Below are positions 15,621 to 25,292 of a stretch of DNA of 64,000 nucleotides, piece by piece. Made by a program: the position numbers and the translations under genes. The number at the start of each line of letters is the position of its first letter. The stretch's first letter is position 1. The stretch spans positions 1 to 64,000 of the forward strand of contig JANXCQ010000009.1 in the NCBI GenBank assembly GCA_025060195.1. Direction: 5' to 3'. Under the pieces are notes generated by a model. It did no database searches. It had not been told where the DNA came from and saw nothing but the letters and a program-made list of their open reading frames with translations. The DNA comes from Gemmatales bacterium. Its GTDB lineage: Bacteria; Planctomycetota; Planctomycetia; Gemmatales; HRBIN36.

Positions 15621-17462
15621 CTATTTATTTTGTTCAATAACCCGCTTCAAATAATCGGGCATTTCCGGAATCGGCTCCCGCCGCACCCGCATCGAGCCGT
15701 CCGGCCCTTTGCACACTACAATGTTGACCTTCCCAAATTCCTCGCTTTTGTTGGGGTAATCTTCACGGAATTGTGCGCCGCGACTTTCCCTGCGTTCGAG
15801 GGCGGATCGGGTGATGGCCTCGGCCACGATGAGCAGGTTGCGCAAATCCATCGCGGTGTGCCAACCGGGATTGTATTCCCGATTGCCCACCACGCGAACG
15901 CGGCGATAGCGTTCGCGCAGCCGCTCCAGCGCTTCCAGCGCGCGGAGCATGTCCTCTTCGCGACGGACAATGCCCACGAGATTCTGCATGGTTTCCTGCA
16001 GGTCGTACTGCACCTGGAAGGGATTTTCGTCCCCTTGGGGATGGTCAATAAAACTCAAGGCCCAGCGGGCCGTCTCTTCGATCTGGTCGCGCGGCAACTG
16101 TCCGGCGGCGTGCTCTTTGGCAAACCGGGCGGCATATTCCCCTGCCCGCTTACCGAAGACGAGTAAATCCGACAGCGAGTTGCCACCGAGCCGATTGGCG
16201 CCGTGCAAGCCGCCGGCCACTTCCCCGGCCGCAAATAACCCGGGCACCGTGGACATTTGCGTGTCCCCATCCACGCGAACCCCGCCCATGATGTAGTGCA
16301 CCGTGGGGCCTACTTCCATTGGCTGTTTGGTAATGTCAATCCCGCCCAGTTGCTTGAACTGATGGTACATGCTGGGGAGTTTTTTCTTGATATATTCGGC
16401 CTTGTTCAGACCGGGTCGCCGCCGCTCCAGCCAGTCGCAGAAGGTCTGCAGTTCCAGAAAGACGCCCCCGTGCGGACTGCCCCGACCCTCCCGAATCTCG
16501 CGGACGATGCACCGCGCCACGTGATCGCGGGTCAACAGTTCCGGCGGTCGGCGCGCATCACGGCCCTGATATTTCTCCCCAATGACATACAGGAAGCCTT
16601 CCTCCTCATTATCCGCGGTACTGTTGCGATAGGCTTCCGGGATGTCATCAAACATGAAGCGTTTGCCGAGGGCATTGCGCAGTACACCCCCTTCGCCGCG
16701 CACCCCTTCCGTTACCAGAATGCCGCGAACGCTCGGCGGCCAAACCATGCCCGTGGGGTGGAATTGCACGAATTCCATGTCCACCAGTTCGGCACCGGCT
16801 TCGTAAGCGAGTGCATGGCCGTCACCGGTGTACTCCCAACTGTTACTAGTGATCTTGTACGCCTTGCCAATTCCTCCGGTGGCCAGAACTATAGCCTTAG
16901 CGTGAAACACAACAAATTGGCCCCGTTCCCGGTAATAACCAAACGCCCCGACCACGCGGTCGCCGTCTTTGAGCAGGCGAATGATCGTACACTCCATGTG
17001 TACGTCGATGCCCTGATGGATGCCGTGATCCTGAAGCGTGCGAATCATCTCCAGGCCGGTACGGTCGCCTACGTGGGCCAAACGCGGATATTTGTGTCCC
17101 CCAAAGTGGCGTTGCAGGATGCGGCCGTCTTTGGTGCGGTCGAAAACAGCGCCCCAGGCTTCCAGTTCCCGAACGCGCTCGGGGGCTTCCTTGGCATGAA
17201 TCTCGGCCATGCGCCAATTATTGAGATACTGCCCGCCGCGCATGGTATCGGCGAAATGCACCTCCCAATTGTCGCGGGCATCCACGTTCCCCAAGGCCGC
17301 GGCGATACCACCTTCCGCCATCACGGTGTGCGCTTTGCCCAAAAGCGATTTACACACCAAACCGACGCGGCACCCCATCGCGGACGCTTCAATCGCCGCG
17401 CGCAGTCCGGCACCTCCCGCACCAATGACCAGCACGTCATGCTCGTAAATCGGGTAGTCCAT
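15621..17462 (-). CDS. sdhA: Succinate dehydrogenase flavoprotein subunit
   Basis: Catalytic subunit of complex II, oxidising succinate to fumarate in the TCA cycle. The 613 residues show the FAD dinucleotide fold 'DVLVIGAGGAGLRAAIEA', the covalent-FAD histidine in 'GKAHTVMAEGGIAA', 'ADRTG'-equivalent 'HVGDRTGLEM', 'ATGGIGKAYKITSNSWEYTG', 'VDMEFVQFHPTG', 'YIMGGVRVDGD', 'GLFAAGEVAGGLHGANRLGG', and the helical C-terminal domain. A GAGGAA site precedes the ATG. The 439-codon plus-strand ORF 16257..17576 is an antisense shadow of this gene. Confidence 0.96.
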   Translation of the reverse strand: MDYPIYEHDVLVIGAGGAGLRAAIEASAMGCRVGLVCKSLLGKAHTVMAEGGIAAALGNVDARDNWEVHFADTMRGGQYLNNWRMAEIHAKEAPERVRELEAWGAVFDRTKDGRILQRHFGGHKYPRLAHVGDRTGLEMIRTLQDHGIHQGIDVHMECTIIRLLKDGDRVVGAFGYYRERGQFVVFHAKAIVLATGGIGKAYKITSNSWEYTGDGHALAYEAGAELVDMEFVQFHPTGMVWPPSVRGILVTEGVRGEGGVLRNALGKRFMFDDIPEAYRNSTADNEEEGFLYVIGEKYQGRDARRPPELLTRDHVARCIVREIREGRGSPHGGVFLELQTFCDWLERRRPGLNKAEYIKKKLPSMYHQFKQLGGIDITKQPMEVGPTVHYIMGGVRVDGDTQMSTVPGLFAAGEVAGGLHGANRLGGNSLSDLLVFGKRAGEYAARFAKEHAAGQLPRDQIEETARWALSFIDHPQGDENPFQVQYDLQETMQNLVGIVRREEDMLRALEALERLRERYRRVRVVGNREYNPGWHTAMDLRNLLIVAEAITRSALERRESRGAQFREDYPNKSEEFGKVNIVVCKGPDGSMRVRREPIPEMPDYLKRVIEQNK

Positions 17463-17522
17463 AGTCTTCCTCAGTCCAAGGTGCGATACCTGCCCATGAG
17501 TTGCTTTTCCTCAAGGTTTAGC

Positions 17523-18425
17523 TCACCAGATACGAAGGTCGTGCCAGATACCTGCCGCGCACAGCCGGATGTATAAGTCGGTAAAGCCCACGCTAAATAA
17601 AGACAGCCAAGCCCAGAGTTGATGCCGTTCGTTCAAGTGAGTGCTAAAACGCCAGAGCCGATAACTGACCGTCGGCTTGAGCATGCCGTTCACGGGACAG
17701 CTGAAGCAATTCTTGCGTCCTCCGATCAGGTGCCGAAACGAGTGACAGCCCAGCGTGTAGCTCGTGAGTAAATATACGTTAATCAGCATGATAATCGTGC
17801 CCAGGCCGATGCCAAAGGTATAGCTTCCTGTGGGGACGCCCGTGTTCTGGTCGAGCACAGGCCAACGGAACGCGAGCAGCGCATCGTGCCAGAGGAACAC
17901 CAAGAAAACAATCGCGGCATACAGAAAATAGCGATGGACATTCTGAATCAACAAGGGCCAGTGATTTTCTCCCCAATAACTCGTGCGCGGTTCGCCGACG
18001 GCACACGCGGGCGGGTCTTGCCAAAACGCCCGGTAATAGGCCTTACGGTAATAATAACAGGTGAAGCGGAAGCCTGCGGGAAAGATCAGAATGAGCAAGG
18101 CGGCATTGAACGGCAGCCAGGTGGGCCACCAACTCGGCCGCGCCTGTTGGAACCAGGCATGCGGACTTTGCTCGTCGAACAACAGCGGCGCATGAAACGG
18201 CGCTAAGTACGGAGCCACCGCAGGATTATTCGGTGCGAAAAAATCTTGTTTATTGAGGCGAATCTCAAAATATCCAGGCACGGCCAGCACGATGAAAGTG
18301 GCGTAGAGGACGAATGCGGTGAGTCCTACGACCGTCAGCGCTGGGCCGAGCCACCACGCGTCGCGCCGCATGGTTTCGCCGTAACGGCGCCGCAAGATCC
18401 CACTAGGTGTGGCGACTGCTGACAT
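17523..18425 (-). CDS. sdhC: Succinate dehydrogenase cytochrome b / membrane anchor subunit
   Basis: The protein has 300 residues with about five membrane segments: near 'ALTVVGLTAFVLYATFIVLA', 'AALLILIFPAGFRFTCYYY', 'YFLYAAIVFLVFLWHDALL', 'IIMLINVYLLTSYTLGCHSF' and 'LWAWLSLFSVGFTDLYIRL'. Histidines in the third and fourth segments are candidate haem b ligands. A single five-helix anchor is the diheme type B seen in Bacillus. It is longer than usual (about 200-250 residues), owing to a roughly 60-residue soluble loop after helix one. It begins the sdhCAB run, with a GAGGAGACCT ribosome site. The identity depends partly on the operon. Confidence 0.88.
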   Translation of the reverse strand: MSAVATPSGILRRRYGETMRRDAWWLGPALTVVGLTAFVLYATFIVLAVPGYFEIRLNKQDFFAPNNPAVAPYLAPFHAPLLFDEQSPHAWFQQARPSWWPTWLPFNAALLILIFPAGFRFTCYYYRKAYYRAFWQDPPACAVGEPRTSYWGENHWPLLIQNVHRYFLYAAIVFLVFLWHDALLAFRWPVLDQNTGVPTGSYTFGIGLGTIIMLINVYLLTSYTLGCHSFRHLIGGRKNCFSCPVNGMLKPTVSYRLWRFSTHLNERHQLWAWLSLFSVGFTDLYIRLCAAGIWHDLRIW

Positions 18426-18766
18426 AGGTCTCCTCGCAAGTTAGACTATTGCTCGTGCCAAATCGGCGTCCGCTGGGAAGTTGCCTCATCGGTCGCAAGC
18501 CCAGTCCGGGGGCGGGGGGCATCATTTTGTTAGGCATAACATTTTAGGTAAGAAGTTGCTGAGGGTTGAGGTGCGGGAAACAGGAACGGGCACCAAACTT
18601 GTCCCCGATTCGCGACAACCTCTCATCGTATTCGAGCTGGGCGATCGCTCCCCGGCCCCAAGGCCTTCAATAGAGGCGTCGTACTAACTCCGTATTCGGC
18701 CAAGGCAGGCGATGCTGAGGAAGTGGCAACTGCCCTCCCAGACTTGGAGCGCACGAGCCGTTCCCG
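18426..18766. other. Intergenic region, no gene seen
   Basis: 341 bases between sdhC and the LacD-like gene, both on the minus strand. Only one short plus-strand ORF is present, without recognisable features. It probably holds the sdh promoter; no box was identified with confidence. Confidence 0.4.
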
Positions 18767-19879
18767 TTAGTACACATCATCAGGGCTGACGGGATCGCGG
18801 CCGCTGGCACCGGGCCTCTCCGTTTCCGCATATCGGAAGTGCCAGCCTTCCAGGCAGCGGATGGAGGCGATTTGTCCTTCGGTCAAACCATAACGGCGGA
18901 ACCAGGGCGTCCCCTGGCGCTGGACCATGTCGTGAATTTCGCGCACCCGCTTAGCTGCCTCGGTACGCAACCATTGACGACGTTGGTCAGGGTCGGTGTA
19001 AGTAAAGTATTCTTTCCAGAAGGCGCGTCCGCCCAGACAGCCACTGGCTCCGCAACGCAGCGCTAATTCCATCTGCTGTTTATATTCGGGATAATCCACG
19101 CCTGCGCTCAGTAGCACCCACGGGCGCCGACAAGCCTCGTTGAGCTGATGCAAGTTCTCGCGCAATTGCCCCTCGGATTCGCGGCCCAGAGTACCCGGAA
19201 ACTCGGCCTTATACACGTCGCACAGGTGGCTCATGAGTCTCGCCGTTTCGATCACCGTCCGCGGCTTACGGTTCAGGTAGCTGTCGCTCTTTTTAGTTTC
19301 GCCTCCATAAGGGAAGCTCACTGTCTCCAGTACCAGCAAAATGTCGTGGCGCTGACACTCGCGATAAACCTTCTCGACGGTAAGAAACTGTTTCTCGGCA
19401 CTTTCGGGCTCCTCAGGTTCAAAGTACACCAGGAGCTTAACGGCATCAGCGCCCATGCGTTTAATCTTGGCGACGCTCCAGCCTGGTTCGATTTCCGTGA
19501 CAATGGCGCCCGACGGAGTCTTGGTACCGCCGCTTTTCTCCAGACGCACCAAAAGTCCGGTGTTCCGCGGCAAACTGCCACTCGCTAACACGTTCCACGC
19601 GCCATAATAGGCATCTACCAGCAACCCGCTACATTCAGGCCCCAGAATCCGCGCTAGGTCAATCTTGGCCTCGACCATTTCCTCGTAAGTCGGTTCGCGT
19701 TCCTGACCTTGTTTTTTGAACGCTTCCCTGAACATGTTGATCATGGAGTTGTTCTGATCGGTGGCGACCATGGTGAGCGTGCCATTGGGATTGCTGATGC
19801 GTTGCAAGCCTCGGAACTTTCCTGGCGTCAGTCCCAGGCTGAGCAGTTTCACGATTTCCGCTTGGTTGGCGTTTGGCAT
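18767..19879 (-). CDS. LacD-type tagatose 1,6-bisphosphate aldolase family protein
   Basis: The protein has 370 residues. It opens 'LTPGKFRGLQRISNPNGTLTMVATDQ', continues with 'ARILGPECSGLLVDAYYG', 'IKRMGADAVKLLVYFEPEEP' (with the candidate Schiff-base lysine), 'HDILLVLETVSFPYG', 'KAEFPGT' and 'RPWVLLSAGVDYPEYKQQMELALRCGASGCLGGRAFW'. These are features of class I aldolases of the LacD/AraD-like family. Family members cleave tagatose 1,6-bisphosphate or related sugar phosphates such as sulfofructose phosphate. The exact substrate cannot be fixed from sequence, and no pathway partner is adjacent. The C-terminus is about 40 residues longer than Gram-positive LacD. A TAGGAG site precedes the ATG. 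Confidence 0.82.
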   Translation of the reverse strand: MPNANQAEIVKLLSLGLTPGKFRGLQRISNPNGTLTMVATDQNNSMINMFREAFKKQGQEREPTYEEMVEAKIDLARILGPECSGLLVDAYYGAWNVLASGSLPRNTGLLVRLEKSGGTKTPSGAIVTEIEPGWSVAKIKRMGADAVKLLVYFEPEEPESAEKQFLTVEKVYRECQRHDILLVLETVSFPYGGETKKSDSYLNRKPRTVIETARLMSHLCDVYKAEFPGTLGRESEGQLRENLHQLNEACRRPWVLLSAGVDYPEYKQQMELALRCGASGCLGGRAFWKEYFTYTDPDQRRQWLRTEAAKRVREIHDMVQRQGTPWFRRYGLTEGQIASIRCLEGWHFRYAETERPGASGRDPVSPDDVY

Positions 19880-20361
19880 CGCGCGTCACTCCTAAGTCTG
19901 AGGGGGTGAATCGGATGCAGACCGTGCAGGCCGACAGGCCAGCTTCTTGATGGGAAGTAATAGGGAGCTACAAAGACCATTAAGGCTTGTGCTGCCGCGT
20001 TCCAATGCAACCAAGGCACGAACGCACAGCGCTTCCGAGCCTATTAACTATACCGCGGCTGATACAGGGAAAAGTGCCCCGAGCATGGCCAGTGCGACAG
20101 CCGCGGCTCGATCCTCGCACTAGCCCGCTCAAATACGTTTGCACCCAGCAAACGATCGCCCTAGCTCGCTGAAAAAGCCTTAGCCAGCACGTGGGGACCA
20201 CTTGTACGCACGCGGTTGGCGTCGCGGTCAAGCGGAGATTCGACACTGGGAACGATGTTAGGCGTATTATGACACAAGCCTGGAACGGCCGGCTACTCGT
20301 TTAGATCTTGCCAGCGCAGTATGAGTTAAGAGCGGTCTGAAAGTCTCGACGGTGGACTACT
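19880..20361. other. Intergenic region, no gene seen
   Basis: 482 bases between divergent genes. I see no convincing ORF, RNA gene or repeat. Promoters for the LacD-like gene and bioA are expected here. Confidence 0.4.
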
Positions 20362-21762
20362 ATGCTTTCCTGGGAACAAAAACGTCAACTCCAACTTTGG
20401 GACCTAGCGCATGTTTGGCATCCGTTCACGCAAATGGCCCAGTATGCGCAGACTGAACCGCTAATCATCGCCCGCGCCGAAGGTTGTTGGCTCGAGGACG
20501 TGGACGGACGCCGCTATTTGGACGGCGTGGCCTCGATCTGGTGCAACCTTTTCGGCCATCGGCGAGCGGAGATCGATCAGGCGATCCGCGAACAACTCGA
20601 TCAGGTGGCCCATAGCACCTTGTTAGGCATTAGCCACGTTCCTGCGATTCGGCTAGCGCGTAAACTAGTGGAACTGGCCGCGCCGCTCGCTCGTTTTGGC
20701 GAACCTCTCACCCGTGTCTTTTTCTCAGATGACGGCGCTACCGCCGTTGAAGTGGCCATCAAAATGGCTTTCCAATACTGGCAGCAACGCCCGGAAGATC
20801 AAGGGGGCCCGCGACCCAGGAAAACAAAATTCGTCAGTTTTGGCGGCGCTTATCACGGCGACACCTTGGGCGATGTCAGCGTCGGCGGCGTAGAGCTTTT
20901 CCACCGGGTTTTCCAGCCGCTGCTGTTCGAAACTTACCGCGCCCCCCAGCCATACTGCTATCGCTGCCCGTTAGGACTCCGCCGGGAAAGTTGCGTCCTG
21001 GACTGCGCATTAGCCTGTGAACGTATCCTCGACCAACATCAGGAGGAGATCGCTGCGGTGGTCATCGAGCCCCTGGTACAAGGTGCCGCTGGCATGATTG
21101 TTGCTCCCGAGGGTTTCCTGCGCCACGTCCGCGAAGCCACGCGGCGGTACGACGTCCTATTGATTGCCGATGAAGTGGCCGTGGGCCTAGGGCGCACGGG
21201 CAAAATGTTTGCTTGTGAACACGAAGAAGTCGCCCCTGATTTCCTCTGCTTAGCGAAGGGCCTAACGGGAGGCTATCTACCCCTGGCGGTGACTATGACC
21301 ACGGAGCGTATTTACCGTGCTTTCCTGGGGACTGTCGCCCAACGCCGTACCTTTTTCCACGGACACACCTATAGCGGTAACCCACTCGGCGCCGCCGCGG
21401 CCCTCGCCACGCTTGCGCTCTTTGAAAAAGAACGTATCTTGGAGCGACTGCCCGAGCGCATCCAGCAACTGGCCCAATGGTGCGAACGGTTCCGCCAGCT
21501 TTCCCACGTGGGCGACGTCCGACAAAAAGGCCTACTCGCGGGAATCGAACTGGTCCGCGATAAGCTCACCCGCGAACCGTATCCTTACGATTGGCAAATG
21601 GGCCAAGCCGTCTGCCGGCAGGCTCGTGAACGTGGCGTGCTTTTGCGTCCTCTCGGCAACGTCTTGGTTATCTTCCCTCCCCTCGTCATTTCTGCCGCCG
21701 AACTGGACTTCCTCTGCGATACCCTGTTCAACGCCATCCGCGAAGTTACGGAGCGAAACTAG
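20362..21762 (+). CDS. bioA: Adenosylmethionine-8-amino-7-oxononanoate aminotransferase
   Basis: Uses S-adenosylmethionine as amino donor to make 7,8-diaminopelargonate in biotin synthesis. Residues show 'DLAHVWHPFTQMAQY' (typical BioA start), 'WLEDVDGRRYLDGVASIWCNLFGH', 'GISHVPAIRLARKL', 'FFSDDGATAVEVAIKMA', 'SFGGAYHGDTLGDVSVGG', 'LLIADEVAVGLGRTGKMFACEHE', the PLP lysine in 'FLCLAKGLTGGYLPL' and 'FFHGHTYSGNPLGAAAALA'. Length of 466 residues is slightly above the usual 430-450, from a Cys-containing insert 'CYRCPLGLRRESCVLDCALAC'-like stretch near residue 200. No other biotin gene is adjacent; thiL follows after 65 bases. Confidence 0.95.
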   Translation: MLSWEQKRQLQLWDLAHVWHPFTQMAQYAQTEPLIIARAEGCWLEDVDGRRYLDGVASIWCNLFGHRRAEIDQAIREQLDQVAHSTLLGISHVPAIRLARKLVELAAPLARFGEPLTRVFFSDDGATAVEVAIKMAFQYWQQRPEDQGGPRPRKTKFVSFGGAYHGDTLGDVSVGGVELFHRVFQPLLFETYRAPQPYCYRCPLGLRRESCVLDCALACERILDQHQEEIAAVVIEPLVQGAAGMIVAPEGFLRHVREATRRYDVLLIADEVAVGLGRTGKMFACEHEEVAPDFLCLAKGLTGGYLPLAVTMTTERIYRAFLGTVAQRRTFFHGHTYSGNPLGAAAALATLALFEKERILERLPERIQQLAQWCERFRQLSHVGDVRQKGLLAGIELVRDKLTREPYPYDWQMGQAVCRQARERGVLLRPLGNVLVIFPPLVISAAELDFLCDTLFNAIREVTERN

Positions 21763-21827
21763 CGAAAACTTAGGGAAAGTTCGTCGCATGTAGGTAACTC
21801 TAGCTAACAAACATAGACCGACTCAAC

Positions 21828-22757
21828 ATGAGCGAATTAGACCTCATTCGTTGGCTCCAGCAACGCTTAGGCAAGAGCTATGGCCCGCTTATCCACGTAG
21901 GTCTCGGCGACGATGCCGCCGTACTGCGTTGCCCCGACGACCGCGACTTTGTTATCACCACAGACATGATATTAGAGGGCAGTTGTTTCCTAATAGAACA
22001 CGGCCTGCGCCGCATCGGACGCAAAGCCCTGGCCATTAATCTAAGTGACTTAGCCGCTATGGCCGCCGAACCCGTAGCAGCCGTCGTGAGTTTAGCAATA
22101 CCCCGATCCATGTCACTAAGTCAAGTACAGGAAATTTATGAGGGCATGATTCAGTTAGCCCAAGAATTCGGCGTAGCGCTCGTAGGAGGCGATACGAACA
22201 CGTGGACTGGCCCGTTAGCGGTCAACGTAACGCTAGTCGGGGCCATTGAGCGCCACCGTGCCGTTCTTCGACAAGGAGCACAACCGGGCGATTGGCTGTT
22301 CGTCACCGGCCCGTTAGGCGGGAGCATCTTAGGTAAGCATCTTAACTTTACGCCGCGAGTACGCGAAGCGCGACGCTTACTCAACTTAGTAACCATTCAT
22401 GCCATGATCGATATTAGCGATGGTCTTGCCCGCGACTTACATCATCTCTGTGAGGCTAGCCGTTGCGGTGCTATCCTCGATTCGACTAAGATTCCAGTTA
22501 GTGCAGCAGCTTATCAGTTACAGGATGGTCGGTCACCCCTGGAACATGCGCTAAGCGATGGCGAGGACTTCGAACTTCTATTGGCCGTAGCCCAGCCAGA
22601 TGGCCAACATTTGTTAGAACAACAACCCCTTCAAGACTTAGGTACCACGCTCTATCATATAGGAGAATGTATCGCGCAGGGTGTTTATATTAGGACGGCT
22701 ACGGGCGAGCTTCAGGGGTTACCGCCTTTAGGCTACCTCCATCAGTTGGCGAACTAA
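21828..22757 (+). CDS. thiL: Thiamine-monophosphate kinase
   Basis: Phosphorylates thiamine monophosphate to the active pyrophosphate cofactor. The 309-residue protein has the AIRS/PurM-like layout: 'HVGLGDDAAVLRCPD' (metal/ATP Asp pair), 'VITTDMILEGSCF', 'RIGRKALAINLSDLAAMAAEP', 'ALVGGDTNTWTGPLAVNVTLVG', 'LFVTGPLGGSILGKHL', 'MIDISDGLARDLHHLCEAS' and 'ALSDGEDFELLLAV'. By eye it uses many TTA and CTA leucine codons, unlike bioA just upstream. It is followed within about 10 bases by a hairpin. Confidence 0.95.
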   Translation: MSELDLIRWLQQRLGKSYGPLIHVGLGDDAAVLRCPDDRDFVITTDMILEGSCFLIEHGLRRIGRKALAINLSDLAAMAAEPVAAVVSLAIPRSMSLSQVQEIYEGMIQLAQEFGVALVGGDTNTWTGPLAVNVTLVGAIERHRAVLRQGAQPGDWLFVTGPLGGSILGKHLNFTPRVREARRLLNLVTIHAMIDISDGLARDLHHLCEASRCGAILDSTKIPVSAAAYQLQDGRSPLEHALSDGEDFELLLAVAQPDGQHLLEQQPLQDLGTTLYHIGECIAQGVYIRTATGELQGLPPLGYLHQLAN

Positions 22758-22767
22758 AAAAACAAAC

Positions 22768-22787
22768 CGAGGCATCCTAGCCTCGGT
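22768..22787 (-). terminator. Rho-independent terminator (works best for minus strand)
   Basis: A perfect seven-base-pair stem (CCGAGGC/GCCTCGG) with a six-base loop lies between the converging ends of thiL and the YTV gene. On the minus strand it is followed by a T-rich tail (TTTGTTTTTTTAG), a classic intrinsic terminator for the YTV gene. On the plus strand an A-run precedes it but no T-run follows, so termination of thiL would be weaker. Confidence 0.82.
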
Positions 22788-22825
22788 AACACTTCTGGTC
22801 GGAGTTGGGGAAGCATTCAGGCGAC

Positions 22826-24100
22826 TTAGTGCACCTGCGACGGGCGAATGGACCCAGAGGCCGCGGACAGGCAATCCCGGAGCCAATCGCGCAGCCGCTC
22901 TAATAAGCCTGGCTCCTCGCACTCGACCACGGGAACGCAGACGCGAACGCGCTTGCATTTCCGCTCCACCGTGCACACAGGTACTTTCTCACACACCGTG
23001 ACCGGCACTAACTGGATACATTCTTGCTCCACCATACGGCAAACTTGCACGGGGATCTTAGTCACCTGCTCCTCCTCTATCAGGCGGGTACGTTGGCACT
23101 TGACGAAGCGAACGCGTTCTTGCGGCACCATCTTGCACACGGTATAAGGTACATGGCGGACGCGCTCCTCACAGACGATGCGGCAACGACGCACGGGAAT
23201 ATAGCGTACGTGTGGTTCCGCCACCATTTTACAAACTGTATAAGGCACTTTTTTCACGACCTGCACAGGCACTTGCCGGCAGACTTGATAAGGTACTTTC
23301 TCTACATAGTGCTGTTGAACATAATAAGTGGCGGGCACATAATCTACGACGGTGCGTGGCACCATAATCGTGCGATAACACACTTGCGGCGGCGCTTGGC
23401 AGGTTATAAAGCGAGTGGTCGGATGCTTATAGCAGGTGTGCCCCGTTTGCGGATCGATGTAGCATTGCCCTGGTTCTTGCACGGCCTTTGTATAAATGGG
23501 GCCGGGCACGGTATATTGCTCGACACGCGGTTCACAAACGACGCGACATACCGGCTGGCGCACGGTTACGGGCTGGCACACCGTGCGTAAACAATCGCGA
23601 TAGTGGGTTTCGACCACCGTCTGATAAGTGGTGTGCACCACGTCTCGATAATAAGTTTCATATACCGGCTTATGTACCGTGTACTTACAGGCGACTAAGT
23701 GTTCTTCCCAAACGGGTTTTTGCACCAATTCCCGGCATTCGCGGTAATGTGTTTCCTGGACGGGAACGTGGACTATATATTTTTCTTCCCGATCGTATTC
23801 CTCGATGACAGGTTTACAAACCTTATAGCGGCATTCTTGCCAGACCGTTTCATAGATGGGTTTCTGCACTTTATATTTGCATTCTTGCCAAACGGTCTTC
23901 TGCACTGTTTGATAGGTGATCTTAGGTATTTCTTCGACGACGGTGATATAGCATGACTTATAGCGGACGCGAGGATAAGATACGGTAACCGTTGGGTGGT
24001 CGCTGGCGCTGGTCGCCGCGCCACAATGGCTAGCGTAACCTGCAATAGGGAAGCTAAGAGTTAACAGTGCGCTGCAAGCAATCCGTCTCCAGAGATTCAT
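22826..24100 (-). CDS. YTV-repeat surface protein (planctomycete cell-envelope family)
   Basis: The protein of 424 residues has a signal peptide (residues 1-23), then a long run of degenerate repeats of roughly 12-25 residues built on Tyr/His-x-Val with Cys. Examples are 'VPYTVCKMVAEPHVRYIPV', 'VPYTVCKMVPQERVRFVKC', 'YQTVQKTVWQECKYKVQKP' and 'YETVWQECRYKVCKP'. This is the YTV family known from planctomycetes, where such proteins are found in the detergent-resistant cell envelope; disulfide cross-linking is a plausible role of the regularly placed cysteines. The final part, 'CEEPGLLERLRDWLRDCLSAA', is a short amphipathic helix. A clear terminator follows. Confidence 0.86.
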   Translation of the reverse strand: MNLWRRIACSALLTLSFPIAGYASHCGAATSASDHPTVTVSYPRVRYKSCYITVVEEIPKITYQTVQKTVWQECKYKVQKPIYETVWQECRYKVCKPVIEEYDREEKYIVHVPVQETHYRECRELVQKPVWEEHLVACKYTVHKPVYETYYRDVVHTTYQTVVETHYRDCLRTVCQPVTVRQPVCRVVCEPRVEQYTVPGPIYTKAVQEPGQCYIDPQTGHTCYKHPTTRFITCQAPPQVCYRTIMVPRTVVDYVPATYYVQQHYVEKVPYQVCRQVPVQVVKKVPYTVCKMVAEPHVRYIPVRRCRIVCEERVRHVPYTVCKMVPQERVRFVKCQRTRLIEEEQVTKIPVQVCRMVEQECIQLVPVTVCEKVPVCTVERKCKRVRVCVPVVECEEPGLLERLRDWLRDCLSAASGSIRPSQVH

Positions 24101-24726
24101 TGTTCAGCTCCTTGGTGGGCATGTTGGAAGGTGCGTACAAACTAGTATCTTCCGTGACCACCAGCCTGTGCCCGATGAGTTTGGCTTCCTGCCAACGGGA
24201 AATCACTTTGAGTCTCCGTCTAAAATTTGTCGTAAAACCAAATTTGGTGCAAGGAAAAAAGTGAATGGTGGGAAGAAAACTAAACGGCCTTGCGCTAATT
24301 TTTCTTACTTTCTAAATCTATAGAAGGAAGTAATCTAACGGACTAATACGTTTATGCCCCAATGGACGGGAGTGTATAGGTCGAGGATGTTACTGTTAGA
24401 ACCGACTAGTGTCGAGTTAGCAGATGATTGAGCGGGAGAGGACTTTGCTACTGTTGCTGGCGCTTGCGTCATATTCGCACAGCACTCACCTAAATGCAGG
24501 AGTCGCGGTGGGATTGCCTAAGATCATAAAAGTCGCTGAGCATCAGACTTCGCCAGCAATATCTTCGTTAAAGTTGGCACAGTCAGCGCAATCGCTATGA
24601 AACCTGCAAGTTGTCTGCACGAACAAAAGGTGACCGACACTAACAATCGTTCCGACTAGACAAGTTAGATGCAAGAAGTATAAGCTACCAGGGGGAGCGA
24701 AAAACGCGATCCAGCCGAGCAGGCAG
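24101..24726. other. Intergenic region, no gene seen
   Basis: 626 bases between the divergent YTV gene and a small membrane-protein gene. It is A+T-richer than the flanking genes by eye, as expected for promoters. Short ORFs here lack recognisable features. Confidence 0.4.
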
Positions 24727-25008
24727 ATGGAAATTGAGGAGACGAAGGTGAAGACCCTGATATATGTGCTGTTTTTAGCGCTGTGTGGCTTTTTAGTGAT
24801 TGGGTGGTTTCTGGATTGGTATCGTATCCAGGATTTATCCAGTTCTCCGGGAAAGTATCGGCTGGAGATTGAGATTGATGCGCAAAAGATTCGCCAAGAT
24901 ATCGAGCGAGGACGAAGGAAATTGGAGGAGACATGGAGGCAGATGCAACAGCGCCAAGACCAAGCCCAGGCCAGTTCGCGTTTGAGTCTCCGCTTGGGCC
25001 AGGAGTGA
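24727..25008 (+). CDS. Small single-pass membrane protein
   Basis: The protein has 93 residues: a short charged N-terminus, one membrane helix at about residues 11-28 ('LIYVLFLALCGFLVIGWFL'), then a strongly charged C-terminal part. That part, 'RLEIEIDAQKIRQDIERGRRKLEETWRQMQQRQDQAQ', is predicted to form a coiled coil. I recognise no family. The topology suggests a membrane-anchored coiled coil facing the periplasm or cytoplasm. It lies 284 bases upstream of the giant kinase, same strand. Confidence 0.6.
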   Translation: MEIEETKVKTLIYVLFLALCGFLVIGWFLDWYRIQDLSSSPGKYRLEIEIDAQKIRQDIERGRRKLEETWRQMQQRQDQAQASSRLSLRLGQE

Positions 25009-25292
25009 AGCGAGTTGGCTTAGGCTCAGAGAGTGTTCGTGGGGCGTTTGAGAGGCAACAAGTTATTGGTCGTAACGGGAAGTTACGCCCGGAGGCTCCA
25101 TGGAGCATGCTCATCTGTGCGGCGCACTGGTTGGGGAGTTTTTGCTGAGGTAAAGTCGTCTAATTAATCAGGCTATAGCGAAGGCTGGAGGCATAGTACA
25201 ATGGAGCGAGAACCACGAAGAGGTGGTGGTAGCGGCTGAGCGGGGGTACCTGGCTGCTGGGAACGGAAGCGTACCCTGCGAGGATCACCGCG

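Noticed and set aside
16257-17576. 439-codon plus-strand ORF.
   Set aside because: It lies entirely antisense to sdhA and part of its upstream gap, and has no family features; it is a shadow.
23024-23590. 188-codon plus-strand ORF.
   Set aside because: It is antisense to the YTV repeat protein and mirrors its periodicity.
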